Positions 16,009-23,271 of a DNA stretch of 37,428 nt are shown in pieces. Numbering within the stretch: the first letter of the stretch is position 1; each line of letters opens with the position of its first letter. Source of the DNA: JAPXSY01 sp034003585 (GTDB lineage Bacteria > Verrucomicrobiota > Kiritimatiellia > RFP12 > UBA1067); the NCBI GenBank assembly GCA_034003585.1, contig JAVEYH010000019.1:1-37428 (forward strand), written 5' to 3'. The notes under the pieces were generated by a model. The model was not told where the DNA came from and searched no databases. It saw nothing but the letters and a program-made list of their open reading frames with translations. Position numbers and translations under genes: made by a program.

Positions 16009-16587
16009 ATGAAGCGAAAACAGGTTGATCCGGCGCGGATCGCCAAGCTGGTCCGCGCGCTGCTGGTGGAACTCGGCGAAGATCCGGAGCGGGAGGGGTT
16101 GCGCGGCACGCCCAAACGAATGGCGGGCGCGCTGGCGTTCCTCACCGGCGGATACCGGCAGACGCCCCGCCAGATCCTGAACCGGGCGGTGTTTCAGGCG
16201 CATTTGAATCACATGATCATCGTGCGCGACATCGAGATTTACAGTCTGTGCGAACATCATCTGTTGCCGTTCTACGGGCGCTGTCACGTCGGGTACATCG
16301 CGAAGGACAAGGTGCTGGGGGTCAGCAAGATCGCGCGGATCGTGGACTGTTTCGCGCGGCGGCTGCAGATTCAGGAGCGGCTCACGGAGGAGGTCGCGCA
16401 GGCCATTCTGACGGAAGCCGACGCGGAGGGAGTCGGCGTGGTCATGGAGTGCCGCCATCTCTGCATGATGATGCGGGGCGTGGAGAAGCAGAACTCGGTG
16501 ATGACCACCTCCGCGGTGCTGGGTTCCTTCCGGACCGATCCGGCCACGCGGCAGGAGTTCATGGCGCTGATTCACCGGCCGGTTTAA
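16009..16587 (+). CDS. folE: GTP cyclohydrolase I
   Basis: A 192-residue enzyme converting GTP to 7,8-dihydroneopterin triphosphate, the first step of folate (and some pterin/queuosine) synthesis. The N-terminal GEDPEREGLRGTPKRMA is the family opening. The zinc ligands are in YSLCEHHLLPFYG (Cys81, His84) and HLCMMMRGV (Cys152), and SKIARIVDCFARRLQIQERLT is the signature that contributes to the substrate site. The length is normal for the type IA enzyme. The frame is open upstream, but the ATG at 16009 gives the standard N-terminus and fits the promoter at 15974-16002. The next gene follows after 29 bp and is probably co-transcribed. Confidence 0.96.
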   Translation: MKRKQVDPARIAKLVRALLVELGEDPEREGLRGTPKRMAGALAFLTGGYRQTPRQILNRAVFQAHLNHMIIVRDIEIYSLCEHHLLPFYGRCHVGYIAKDKVLGVSKIARIVDCFARRLQIQERLTEEVAQAILTEADAEGVGVVMECRHLCMMMRGVEKQNSVMTTSAVLGSFRTDPATRQEFMALIHRPV

Positions 16588-16616
16588 GGCCGCGCCGCAA
16601 CAAGAGCGGGGACACG

Positions 16617-17573
16617 ATGCGATTCGCGTTGTCAACAAACTGGTGCGCGTTGCGTCACGATTCGGGGGAGGCGTTGGCGGAGGAGATCCGCGAACTCGGT
16701 TTCGACGCGCTCGAACTCGGGTATCACACCACGGAAGAGCTGTCCCGGGGGATCGAACGCTGCGTGCGGGACGGGCGCGTCACGGTTGATAGCGTGCACG
16801 CCTATTGCCCGGTGCCGGTTGGCGCCCCGCACGGCTATCCCGAGTTATACCTGCTGGCGTCGCGCGACGAGGATGAGCGGGCCATGGCCTCGATCCTGCT
16901 GGGCCGCACGCGCGAATTCGCCGAACGGATGGGGGCGCGGGCGGTGGTGCTGCACGCCGGACGCATTTTCCTGAAAACGCTTTTTGGGGAAAGGGGCACG
17001 CGGGCACTGCTCGAAGCGCGTTCGGAGGAGGGGGATGCGGAGACGGGCCGCTCCGCCGCGCTCTTGGCGAAGGCGCTGCGGTTGCGGACCCGGCGGGTCC
17101 GCGCGGTGTTTGACGGCTTCTGCCTCTCGCTGGACCGGTTGCTGCCCGCGTTCGAGAAGGCCGGCATGTCCCTCTGTCTGGAAAACCTGCCTTCCTTGGA
17201 GGCGTTTCCGGATGAGACGGAGATGGTGATGCTGAAACGCCGCTTCGAGACTTCCGCACTCGCATACTGGCATGACCTCGGTCACGGCCAGGTGCGTGAG
17301 AATCTCGGATGGATCCGCCATGCCGAGGCGGCGCGTCTGCTGCTGCCGTTCACACGCGGCATACACATTCACGATGTGGCCCCGCTTATGGAGGACCATC
17401 TGGTCCCGGGGCAGGGCCGGATCGACTTCGGCGCGTTCGCCTTTTACGGGGCGGAACCGGTTCTAAAGGTGTTTGAGCCCGCGGCGGAGGCCAAGGGGGA
17501 AGCGCTGCGCGACGCGCTCGCCCGCCTCAGGCGGATGTGGTCGGAACCGGCGGTTCCGGAGGCGCGGGGGTGA
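16617..17573 (+). CDS. TIM-barrel sugar phosphate isomerase/epimerase-like protein
   Basis: A 318-residue AP-endonuclease-2/xylose-isomerase-like TIM barrel. Features include FALSTNWCALRH at the N-terminus, IRELGFDALELGYHT (residues 25-39), VVLHAGRIF, LENLPS, YWHDLGHGQV and GIHIHDVAPLMEDHLVPGQGRIDF near the C-terminus. His and Glu residues in these strands would bind the divalent metal typical of the superfamily. Substrates in this group range from sugars to hydroxypyruvate and inositol derivatives, so no specific reaction is assigned. It follows folE by 29 bp. The last 47 bp overlap the 3' end of the convergent glycosyltransferase gene. No signal peptide, so cytoplasmic. Confidence 0.82.
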   Translation: MRFALSTNWCALRHDSGEALAEEIRELGFDALELGYHTTEELSRGIERCVRDGRVTVDSVHAYCPVPVGAPHGYPELYLLASRDEDERAMASILLGRTREFAERMGARAVVLHAGRIFLKTLFGERGTRALLEARSEEGDAETGRSAALLAKALRLRTRRVRAVFDGFCLSLDRLLPAFEKAGMSLCLENLPSLEAFPDETEMVMLKRRFETSALAYWHDLGHGQVRENLGWIRHAEAARLLLPFTRGIHIHDVAPLMEDHLVPGQGRIDFGAFAFYGAEPVLKVFEPAAEAKGEALRDALARLRRMWSEPAVPEARG

Positions 17574-18708
17574 TCGCGCGCAGAAAAAACGCCTCGATTC
17601 CGGAGATCGTTTTGGACCCGTCAAAATGTTGTTCGATGGTGGAGCGGCCGGCCTGCGCGAGGCGCAGCAGCAAGCTTTTCGAGGCCAGAGCCCGGGTCAG
17701 CGCGTCCGCCAGCGCCACCGGATCATCCGGGGACACCAACAGACCGTTACTCTGATCGGTGAGCACTTCGGACGCCGCGCCGGCGGTGGTGGTCAGGACC
17801 GGTGTGCCGAGGGCCATGGCCTCAAGCAGCACATTCGCGATGCCGTCGCGGTCCCCGCTGCTCAAGCGCCGTGAGGGCAGCGCGAGGATCGACGCGTCCA
17901 TGATGTGGGAGCGGGTCTCCTCCGGTGATTGCCAGCCGATGAAGACTACGTTTTCAGCGAGCCCCAACCGGTCGCTGAGGCGGGTGAGGTCTCTGCGGCA
18001 TGGCCCCTCGCCCGCGATGACGCAGGTGAACGGGACGCCGCGCCCGCGGAGCAGCGCGCAGGCGTGAAGCAGTGTGTCCACGCCTTTTTTGGTTTCCAGA
18101 CGGCCGACGAACAGGATGACCCCGTCGGGCTGGATGGAGTCGAACGCGAAGTCGTTCAGGGGCAGCCCGTGACGGATCACCGCGATTTGCCGCGGCGGGT
18201 AACCGGCCGCGGTGACGGCATCGGCCGCGGCGCGGGAACAGGCCACCACGGCGGCGGCCGAGCGCAGACGGCGTCCCAGCAGACGCGCGGGCGTGGCGAA
18301 GACATCCTTGGCGTGGACGGCGCAGGTCCAGGGGATTCCAAGGGTTGGGGCGGCGAGCGCGGCGAGTTCGGCGGTCAGACCGGCGAACTGGGCGTGGATC
18401 AGACGGCACTCCGTTTCGGCCGCCAGTGCGGCGAGGGATGCGGCCTGAGGCAGGCGCTTGAGAATGCGGCAGGCGGTGAGGGGCGAGCGGAACCCTTCCG
18501 CAAGGAGGCGCCGGCACGCGGCACGTGCGAACCGGCCGCGGCCGGCCCGCGGACAGGCGCCCGGCGCGAATTTCAGCACGTCGGCTCCGGACGTCACATA
18601 CCGCGTGAGCACGGGCCAGTTCCGGCGTCTCAGCATATCGATCTCGCGCCGGATGAACGTCTCGCTCGCGGCGTCCTGATCCAAAAGATAGACAACCGGG
18701 AAAGGCAT
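17527..18708 (-). CDS. Glycosyltransferase family 4 (GT-B fold)
   Basis: A 393-residue retaining glycosyltransferase. The N-terminal acceptor domain starts with VVYLLDQDAASETFIRREI, a form seen in WcaL/colanic-acid-type enzymes that begin with a 'seTFI' motif. HAKDVFATP and RHGLPLNDF follow. The C-terminal nucleotide-sugar domain has VILFVGRLETKKGVDTLL, IAGEGPCRRDL and the E-x7-E region in GIANVLLEAMALGTPVLTT. It ends in a Pro-rich tail read from the overlap with the upstream convergent gene. It is the last gene of the run fucP-phoH-pgpA-M42, with only 3 bp between it and the aminopeptidase. A role in exopolysaccharide or envelope glycan synthesis is probable; donor and acceptor unknown. Confidence 0.9.
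   Translation of the reverse strand: MPFPVVYLLDQDAASETFIRREIDMLRRRNWPVLTRYVTSGADVLKFAPGACPRAGRGRFARAACRRLLAEGFRSPLTACRILKRLPQAASLAALAAETECRLIHAQFAGLTAELAALAAPTLGIPWTCAVHAKDVFATPARLLGRRLRSAAAVVACSRAAADAVTAAGYPPRQIAVIRHGLPLNDFAFDSIQPDGVILFVGRLETKKGVDTLLHACALLRGRGVPFTCVIAGEGPCRRDLTRLSDRLGLAENVVFIGWQSPEETRSHIMDASILALPSRRLSSGDRDGIANVLLEAMALGTPVLTTTAGAASEVLTDQSNGLLVSPDDPVALADALTRALASKSLLLRLAQAGRSTIEQHFDGSKTISGIEAFFLRAITPAPPEPPVPTTSA
17542..17558. terminator. Palindrome inside the convergent gene overlap
   Basis: CGGAACCG-G-CGGTTCCG is a perfect inverted repeat lying within the 47-bp overlap of the epimerase-like and glycosyltransferase genes. Being symmetric it could act on both transcripts. No T-run follows on either strand, so a terminator role is tentative. 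Confidence 0.35.
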
Positions 18709-18711
18709 ACG

Positions 18712-19782
18712 TCAACTCGGACAGAGGTCAAGGTCGGCCGGCAGGTCGAGCAGGGTGGCGCACAGCAGATCGATGGTGCGCGCGGCGTCATCCAGACTGA
18801 GGACTTCGACCGGACTGTGCATGTAGCGGAGCGGGATGCTGAGCTGCGCCACCGCCGCGCCGGAACGCGACAGGCGCATGGCCCAGGCGCAGGTTCCGGT
18901 TCCGCGGTTGCGCACCTGCCGTTGGAGCGGGAGGCGCGCCCGTGCCGCGGCCCCGGCGACGCGCGCGTTGAGCGCGGCATGGTAGGTGGGGCCGATGGCG
19001 AGCACCGGTCCGGCGCCGAGACGGATGTCGCCGGCGAGTTTGCGGTCCTCTTTTTGCGCGTCCGTGGCAAAGGTCACGTCCACGCAGAGGCCGATGTGCG
19101 GACGGATGTCATAGGCCGCCGTGGTTCCGCCGACCAGTCCGACCTCCTCCTGCACGCTGGCGACCATGTGCACCGCCACCTTCAGTTGTTCGCGTGCCAG
19201 CCGGCGCATCGCCTCCGCCACGATGAACGCGCCGATGCGGTTGTCGAAGCCGCGGCAGGCGGCGCGGTTGTTGGCCAGATCGAGCCAGCCGGAGGCCACC
19301 ACGGCCGGACTGCCGAGGTCCACGCATTCGAGCGCTTCGGCCTGATTCCGCGCCCCGATGTCCACGGCGATCTCCCGGAGCTCCTTCGGCGCGACGTTAT
19401 CGCGATCCTTGGCGGAGAGCAGGTGGGGCGGCCGCACGCCGAACACGCCATAGACCGGTCCGTTCCGGCCCTGGATCACAATGCGTTCACCCGCGAGCAG
19501 CGGAACGGTCACCCCGCCCAGCGGGCACATGTACAGGAACCCGTCGTCATCGATATGCTGGACCATGAATCCGATCTCATCTCCGTGCCCTTCGATCATG
19601 ACCCGCAACGGCGCGTCGGGATTCAGGCAGGCGTGCAGATTGCCGTGCACGTCGAAGCGGACACCCGGAACCGCGGCGCCGCGAAGTCGCGAAGCCAGCA
19701 GCCGCATGCCGGCCGACTCGAAGCCGGTGGGGGTGGGCAGGGAGAGCAGTTCTTTCAGCAGGCTGCGGGTCGGATCATCCAT
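18712..19782 (-). CDS. M42 family metallo-aminopeptidase (FrvX/glutamyl aminopeptidase-like)
   Basis: A 356-residue cytoplasmic di-zinc peptidase, usually forming tetrahedral dodecamers that trim peptides. Metal and catalytic motifs are all present: EGHGDEIGFMVQH (first His ligand), CRGFDNRIGAFI (bridging Asp), VQEEVGLVG (catalytic Glu and ligand Glu), CVDVTFATD (Asp ligand) and YMHSPVEV (His ligand). The start is at 19782 (or the adjacent ATG at 19785); a GAGG sequence is best spaced for 19782. The frame runs further upstream but without start signals. It sits 3 bp before the glycosyltransferase gene and about 45 bp after pgpA. Some M42 members were once called endoglucanases; the motifs here support peptidase activity. 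Confidence 0.9.
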   Translation of the reverse strand: MDDPTRSLLKELLSLPTPTGFESAGMRLLASRLRGAAVPGVRFDVHGNLHACLNPDAPLRVMIEGHGDEIGFMVQHIDDDGFLYMCPLGGVTVPLLAGERIVIQGRNGPVYGVFGVRPPHLLSAKDRDNVAPKELREIAVDIGARNQAEALECVDLGSPAVVASGWLDLANNRAACRGFDNRIGAFIVAEAMRRLAREQLKVAVHMVASVQEEVGLVGGTTAAYDIRPHIGLCVDVTFATDAQKEDRKLAGDIRLGAGPVLAIGPTYHAALNARVAGAAARARLPLQRQVRNRGTGTCAWAMRLSRSGAAVAQLSIPLRYMHSPVEVLSLDDAARTIDLLCATLLDLPADLDLCPS

Positions 19783-19827
19783 CATAACACCTCGAGGAGT
19801 TCGGGTTGGGGTGCGGTACCGCACGGG

Positions 19828-20328
19828 TCAGGAGGCCAGAAAAAGCAACACCAGCCGGTATCCGGCGTGATTCAACGCCAGCGCATACAGCGAGGCGAAA
19901 AAATCGTCGATCACGATTCCCACGCCGCCGTGCAGTTCCTGCAGCGAGCGGGCCGGCGGCGGCTTGATGATGTCGCAGAGCCGCGCCACGACGAAACAGA
20001 GCGGCGGCAGCCACAGGTGCTGCGTCAGGGGCAGACCGATGACACAGAGTGGGAAGAGCATCCACTCGTCCGCGCAGATCCGTCCGTCGTCTTTTTTGCC
20101 CAGCACGGTTTCCGCCACACCGCAGATCGGGATTGCCAGCAGCGCAAGGCCGATGCAGGCCAAAACCTGCAGGGGCACGACCTGCCGCGTGAGCCAGAGG
20201 GCGAGCGCGACGCCCGGCAAAGAACCGAACGTGCCGGGCGCGAAAGGCGCGATCAGGCCGAGTCCGAAACCGGTGGCCACGAAAACGGCCCCTTTTTGAA
20301 CCGAGGTTGTGCCGGGCATGCTTTTCAT
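19828..20328 (-). CDS. pgpA: Phosphatidylglycerophosphatase A
   Basis: A 166-residue inner-membrane enzyme that dephosphorylates phosphatidylglycerol phosphate to phosphatidylglycerol. PgpA motifs are visible: APFAPGTFGSLPG near the N-terminus, KKDDGRICADEW with the acidic catalytic/metal residues, and LCDIIKPPPARSLQELHGGVGIVIDD. Three or four hydrophobic segments give the usual topology. The ATG at 20328 follows a GGAG ribosome-binding site and lies 28 bp after phoH. The open frame extends upstream into phoH without a good start. Confidence 0.9.
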   Translation of the reverse strand: MKSMPGTTSVQKGAVFVATGFGLGLIAPFAPGTFGSLPGVALALWLTRQVVPLQVLACIGLALLAIPICGVAETVLGKKDDGRICADEWMLFPLCVIGLPLTQHLWLPPLCFVVARLCDIIKPPPARSLQELHGGVGIVIDDFFASLYALALNHAGYRLVLLFLAS

Positions 20329-20356
20329 CGTACTCCGCTCGGCGCCGCGAAGGGCG

Positions 20357-21730
20357 TCAGAGATATTGGGCGGCCGCGGCCGCAAGTTGACTGCGTTCAC
20401 TCTGGTGCAGCGTGACATGACCGTGGAGCGGCAGATCCTTGAGCCGTTCGGCAGCGTAGGTCAGTCCGTTGCTCGACGCGTCCAGATACGGGTTGTCAAT
20501 CTGGTACGGGTCGCCGGTCAGGATGATTTTGGAACCCTCGCCCGCGCGGCTGACCACGGTCTTGACCTCGTGCGGAGTGAGGTTCTGGGCCTCGTCGATG
20601 AGGATGAACTGGCGGGAGATGGAACGGCCCCGGATGTAGGTGAGCGCCTCCAGCTCAAGCGTGTCGTTGTCGAGAAGTTGGTTGATGCGGTCCTGCGGCG
20701 TCTGCGGCTTGGGCTGTTTTTTCGCGCCTGGCGGGAGCTGGTTGGGCTGGGTTTTACGCAGCAGGTAATCGAGATTGTCAAAGATCGGCTCCATCCAGTG
20801 CGAGAGTTTTTCCTCCTTGTCGCCCGGAAGATACCCGATGTCCTTGCCGAGCGGCACGATGGGGCGCGAGACCAGAATGCGGTCAAAGAGGTGCGCGCGC
20901 TGCACCAGATGGAGACCCGCCGCGAGGGCCAGCAGCGTCTTGCCGGTGCCCGCCTGCCCCACGAGGGTGACGAGGGTCACCGCAGGGTCCATCAGCAGCT
21001 CCAGGGCCATGCGCTGCTCGATGTTTCGCGACTGGATCCCGTACACCGTGTCGATGGACAAATTAATCTCCGCGAGCGTGCCGTCCGGGAACACGCGGGC
21101 GATGACTTTCATGTCCGGCTCTTCCGCGGCGGAGAGGTGCAGAAACATATTCGGGTGGCAACGGGTGGGTGCCGTCGTCAGCACCTGGCCGCTGTAGAGG
21201 CGTTCGATGACGGCGCGCGGCACGGACGCCTCGGCGTAGCCGCAGTACAATTCGTCGAAATTGACCTTGTCATGCTCGAAGTCCTCGGTTTCCAGATCCA
21301 GGGCGTTGGCCTTGACGCGGACATTGAGGTCCATGGAAACGATGATGACGCGTTCGCCTTGGCGCACCAAAGAATACGCCAGGCGGATCAGCGCGTTGTC
21401 GGGCGTATCGTCCTCCAGTCCGGCCCGCTCGATTTCCGGGGTGACCAACACGCGCAGCGTGCCGCGGCCCGGGAGCGGGACGCCGCGCGAGAGTTTGCCC
21501 ACGGCGCGCAGGGCATCGAGTTTGCGGATCGTTTCCCGCGCGTTGCGGCCCAGCTCGGAACTCTGGGTCTTGAATTTGTCCAGTTCCTCAAGCACCGCCA
21601 TCGGCAGCACCACATGGTTGTCATCGAACACGTTGAGCGCGTTCGGCGAGTGCAGCAGAACGTTGGTGTCGAGCACAAAGGTTTTGACGCTCTGTTTCCG
21701 GCTGCGTCGGGCGGTGGATTTGACGGGCAT
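20357..21730 (-). CDS. PIN domain plus PhoH-like ATPase (PhoH2 type)
   Basis: 457 residues. The N-terminal PIN ribonuclease domain (about 15-150) shows VLDTNVLLH (Asp21), EELDKFK (Glu49) and DDTPDNALIR (Asp108-111). The C-terminal PhoH ATPase has Walker A GQAGTGKT (258-265), Walker B FILIDEAQNL (375-384) and sensor-like LTGDPYQIDNPYL. This PhoH2 architecture unwinds and cuts RNA in characterised examples. The start at 21730 gives the family N-terminus; the frame is open upstream only as a shadow of the permease gene. It lies 14 bp after the permease stop and 28 bp before pgpA, so it is probably co-transcribed. There is no partner antitoxin such as PhoAT next to it. Confidence 0.93.
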   Translation of the reverse strand: MPVKSTARRSRKQSVKTFVLDTNVLLHSPNALNVFDDNHVVLPMAVLEELDKFKTQSSELGRNARETIRKLDALRAVGKLSRGVPLPGRGTLRVLVTPEIERAGLEDDTPDNALIRLAYSLVRQGERVIIVSMDLNVRVKANALDLETEDFEHDKVNFDELYCGYAEASVPRAVIERLYSGQVLTTAPTRCHPNMFLHLSAAEEPDMKVIARVFPDGTLAEINLSIDTVYGIQSRNIEQRMALELLMDPAVTLVTLVGQAGTGKTLLALAAGLHLVQRAHLFDRILVSRPIVPLGKDIGYLPGDKEEKLSHWMEPIFDNLDYLLRKTQPNQLPPGAKKQPKPQTPQDRINQLLDNDTLELEALTYIRGRSISRQFILIDEAQNLTPHEVKTVVSRAGEGSKIILTGDPYQIDNPYLDASSNGLTYAAERLKDLPLHGHVTLHQSERSQLAAAAAQYL

Positions 21731-21744
21731 AGGCGGTTGAGCGG

Positions 21745-23136
21745 TTAGGCCTGCGCGCGTTTCGGCTTGGCGAACGTGATCCAGCCGAAGGCGGCGATGA
21801 CGAGAAAACTCAGCAACGGCAGGGTGAAGGCGGCGCTTTCCCCGGTCAGCGACCAGGAGCCGAGACGGAAGGTGCCCTGATCGATGAACCAGCCGGCTCC
21901 CATCGGCATCAGCGCGCCGCCCACGATGGCGAAGATCAGTCCGGCGGAACCGAGTTTGGCGTCTTCGCCCAGACCGTCCAGCGCGATGCCGTAAATGGTG
22001 GGGAACATGAGGGACATGCAGGCGGAAACGCCCACCAGACAGGCCAGCCCCGTGAGATTCTGAAACACGATGGTGCATGAGGTGAGCACCGCGCCTGCGA
22101 CGGCGAGCAAAGCGAGCAGCAGGCTGGCGTTGAGGTACTTGAGCAGGAAGGTGCAGATGAACCGGCTGCTGAGGAAGATGATCATGGCGACGATGTTCCA
22201 GTCCTGCGCGCGTTCCGCCGTGAACCCGCAGTTCCGGCCCGCATACTGGATGATGTAGGTCCAGCAGGTGATCTGTGCGGCGACATAGAAGGTCTGGGCA
22301 ATCACGCCGCCGACCCAGTTCCGGTTCCGGAGCAGGCGCTTGGCCGATTCGATCGGATGGATGTGTTCGGTTTTCGACTGGGAGGGGATGCGGCTCACGA
22401 GAAAGAGGAAAAAGAAGACGGCCACCACCACACCCAGAATCACATACGGGTTGCGGATCGTCGTGATGTCATGAGTCTTCATCGCGGCATATTCCAGCCG
22501 GTTGGCCGGCAGCGCCACGAAATCCCGGATCGCCTGCGGCAGGTCCGTTTCGGCGACCCCCTGCGCGTGAAGCGTTGCCGTGATGTTTTTGAAGTAACTT
22601 TCAGCCTTGAGGTTGCGCAGCACCAGTTTGCTGGCCACCACCATGCCCAGCAGCGATCCCATGGGGTTGAAGGCCTGCGCCAGATTCAGGCGGCGCGTCG
22701 CGGTTTCCGGCGAACCCATTGAGAGGATGTATGGGTTGGCCGTGGTTTCCAGAAAAGCCAGGCCGAACGTCAGGATGTACAGCGAGAACGGGAACCAGAA
22801 GAAATTTTCGGTGATGGCCGCCGGCAGGAAGAGGAGCGCGCCGAAGGAATAGAGGGCCAACCCCAGAAGGATTCCGGATTTGTAGGAGTATTTGCGGATG
22901 AAAAGCGCGGCGGGGATGGCCATGGTCGCATACCCGCCGTAAAACGCGAACTGCACCAGCGAACTCTCCGTGTTGCTGATTTCGATGAAAACCGCCTTGA
23001 ACGCGGCCACCATCGGGTTGGTGATGTCATTCGCGAACCCCCAGAGGGCGAAAAGCGTGGTGGTCAGCACAAAGGGGAAGACGAATTGCGGTTGAACCAC
23101 ACGGGTTGCCGCCGACCGGACCGGTACATCTGCCAT
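21745..23136 (-). CDS. Sugar:H+ symporter of the FucP family (MFS)
   Basis: A 463-residue major facilitator protein with about 12 helices. FALWGFANDITNPM at the first helix and LETTANPYILSMGSPETA with RRLNLAQAFNPMGS are signature stretches of the FucP (L-fucose permease) family; the Asp in FAND and Glu in LETTANPY match the positions of the coupling acids of E. coli FucP as I recall them. It may carry fucose, another deoxysugar, glucose/galactose or N-acetylglucosamine. A good ribosome-binding site (AGGGAG) precedes the ATG. It is the first gene of a leftward run and is divergent from the DUF6259 gene across 135 bp, which suggests a shared promoter region and linked function in glycan use. 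Confidence 0.9.
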   Translation of the reverse strand: MADVPVRSAATRVVQPQFVFPFVLTTTLFALWGFANDITNPMVAAFKAVFIEISNTESSLVQFAFYGGYATMAIPAALFIRKYSYKSGILLGLALYSFGALLFLPAAITENFFWFPFSLYILTFGLAFLETTANPYILSMGSPETATRRLNLAQAFNPMGSLLGMVVASKLVLRNLKAESYFKNITATLHAQGVAETDLPQAIRDFVALPANRLEYAAMKTHDITTIRNPYVILGVVVAVFFFLFLVSRIPSQSKTEHIHPIESAKRLLRNRNWVGGVIAQTFYVAAQITCWTYIIQYAGRNCGFTAERAQDWNIVAMIIFLSSRFICTFLLKYLNASLLLALLAVAGAVLTSCTIVFQNLTGLACLVGVSACMSLMFPTIYGIALDGLGEDAKLGSAGLIFAIVGGALMPMGAGWFIDQGTFRLGSWSLTGESAAFTLPLLSFLVIAAFGWITFAKPKRAQA

Positions 23137-23271
23137 ACGGAACTCCCTGATTGAATCGGATTACAATGAAAACACGGCATACTGTACTGGATTCGTTCCG
23201 GTAAAGAAATCCAATTTTGTTCCGAGTGCGCGGTTGCCCGAACAGGCGGGAAAAGGATATGCTGTTCGGTA
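23137..23271. promoter_or_regulatory. Divergent promoter region, FucP-like permease / DUF6259 gene
   Basis: For the leftward gene, a -10 TGTAAT (minus strand, 23160-23165, 5 of 6) precedes the ATG by 23 bp, but its -35 is poor. For the rightward gene, -35 TTGCCC (23234-23239) and -10 TATGCT (23258-23263) are spaced 18 bp and end eight bases before the ATG at 23272. The middle of the gap is AT-richer than the genes and would suit regulator binding. Confidence 0.45.

Noticed and set aside
17929..20415. 828-codon open frame on the plus strand
   Set aside because: Runs opposite three recognised genes (glycosyltransferase, M42 peptidase, pgpA); a product of high codon GC content, no recognisable motif.
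20357..22078. Longer PhoH reading frame beginning inside the permease gene
   Set aside because: The extra N-terminus is antisense-free but reads out of frame through the permease coding region; the ATG at 21730 starts exactly at the PIN domain and sits 14 bp after the permease stop.
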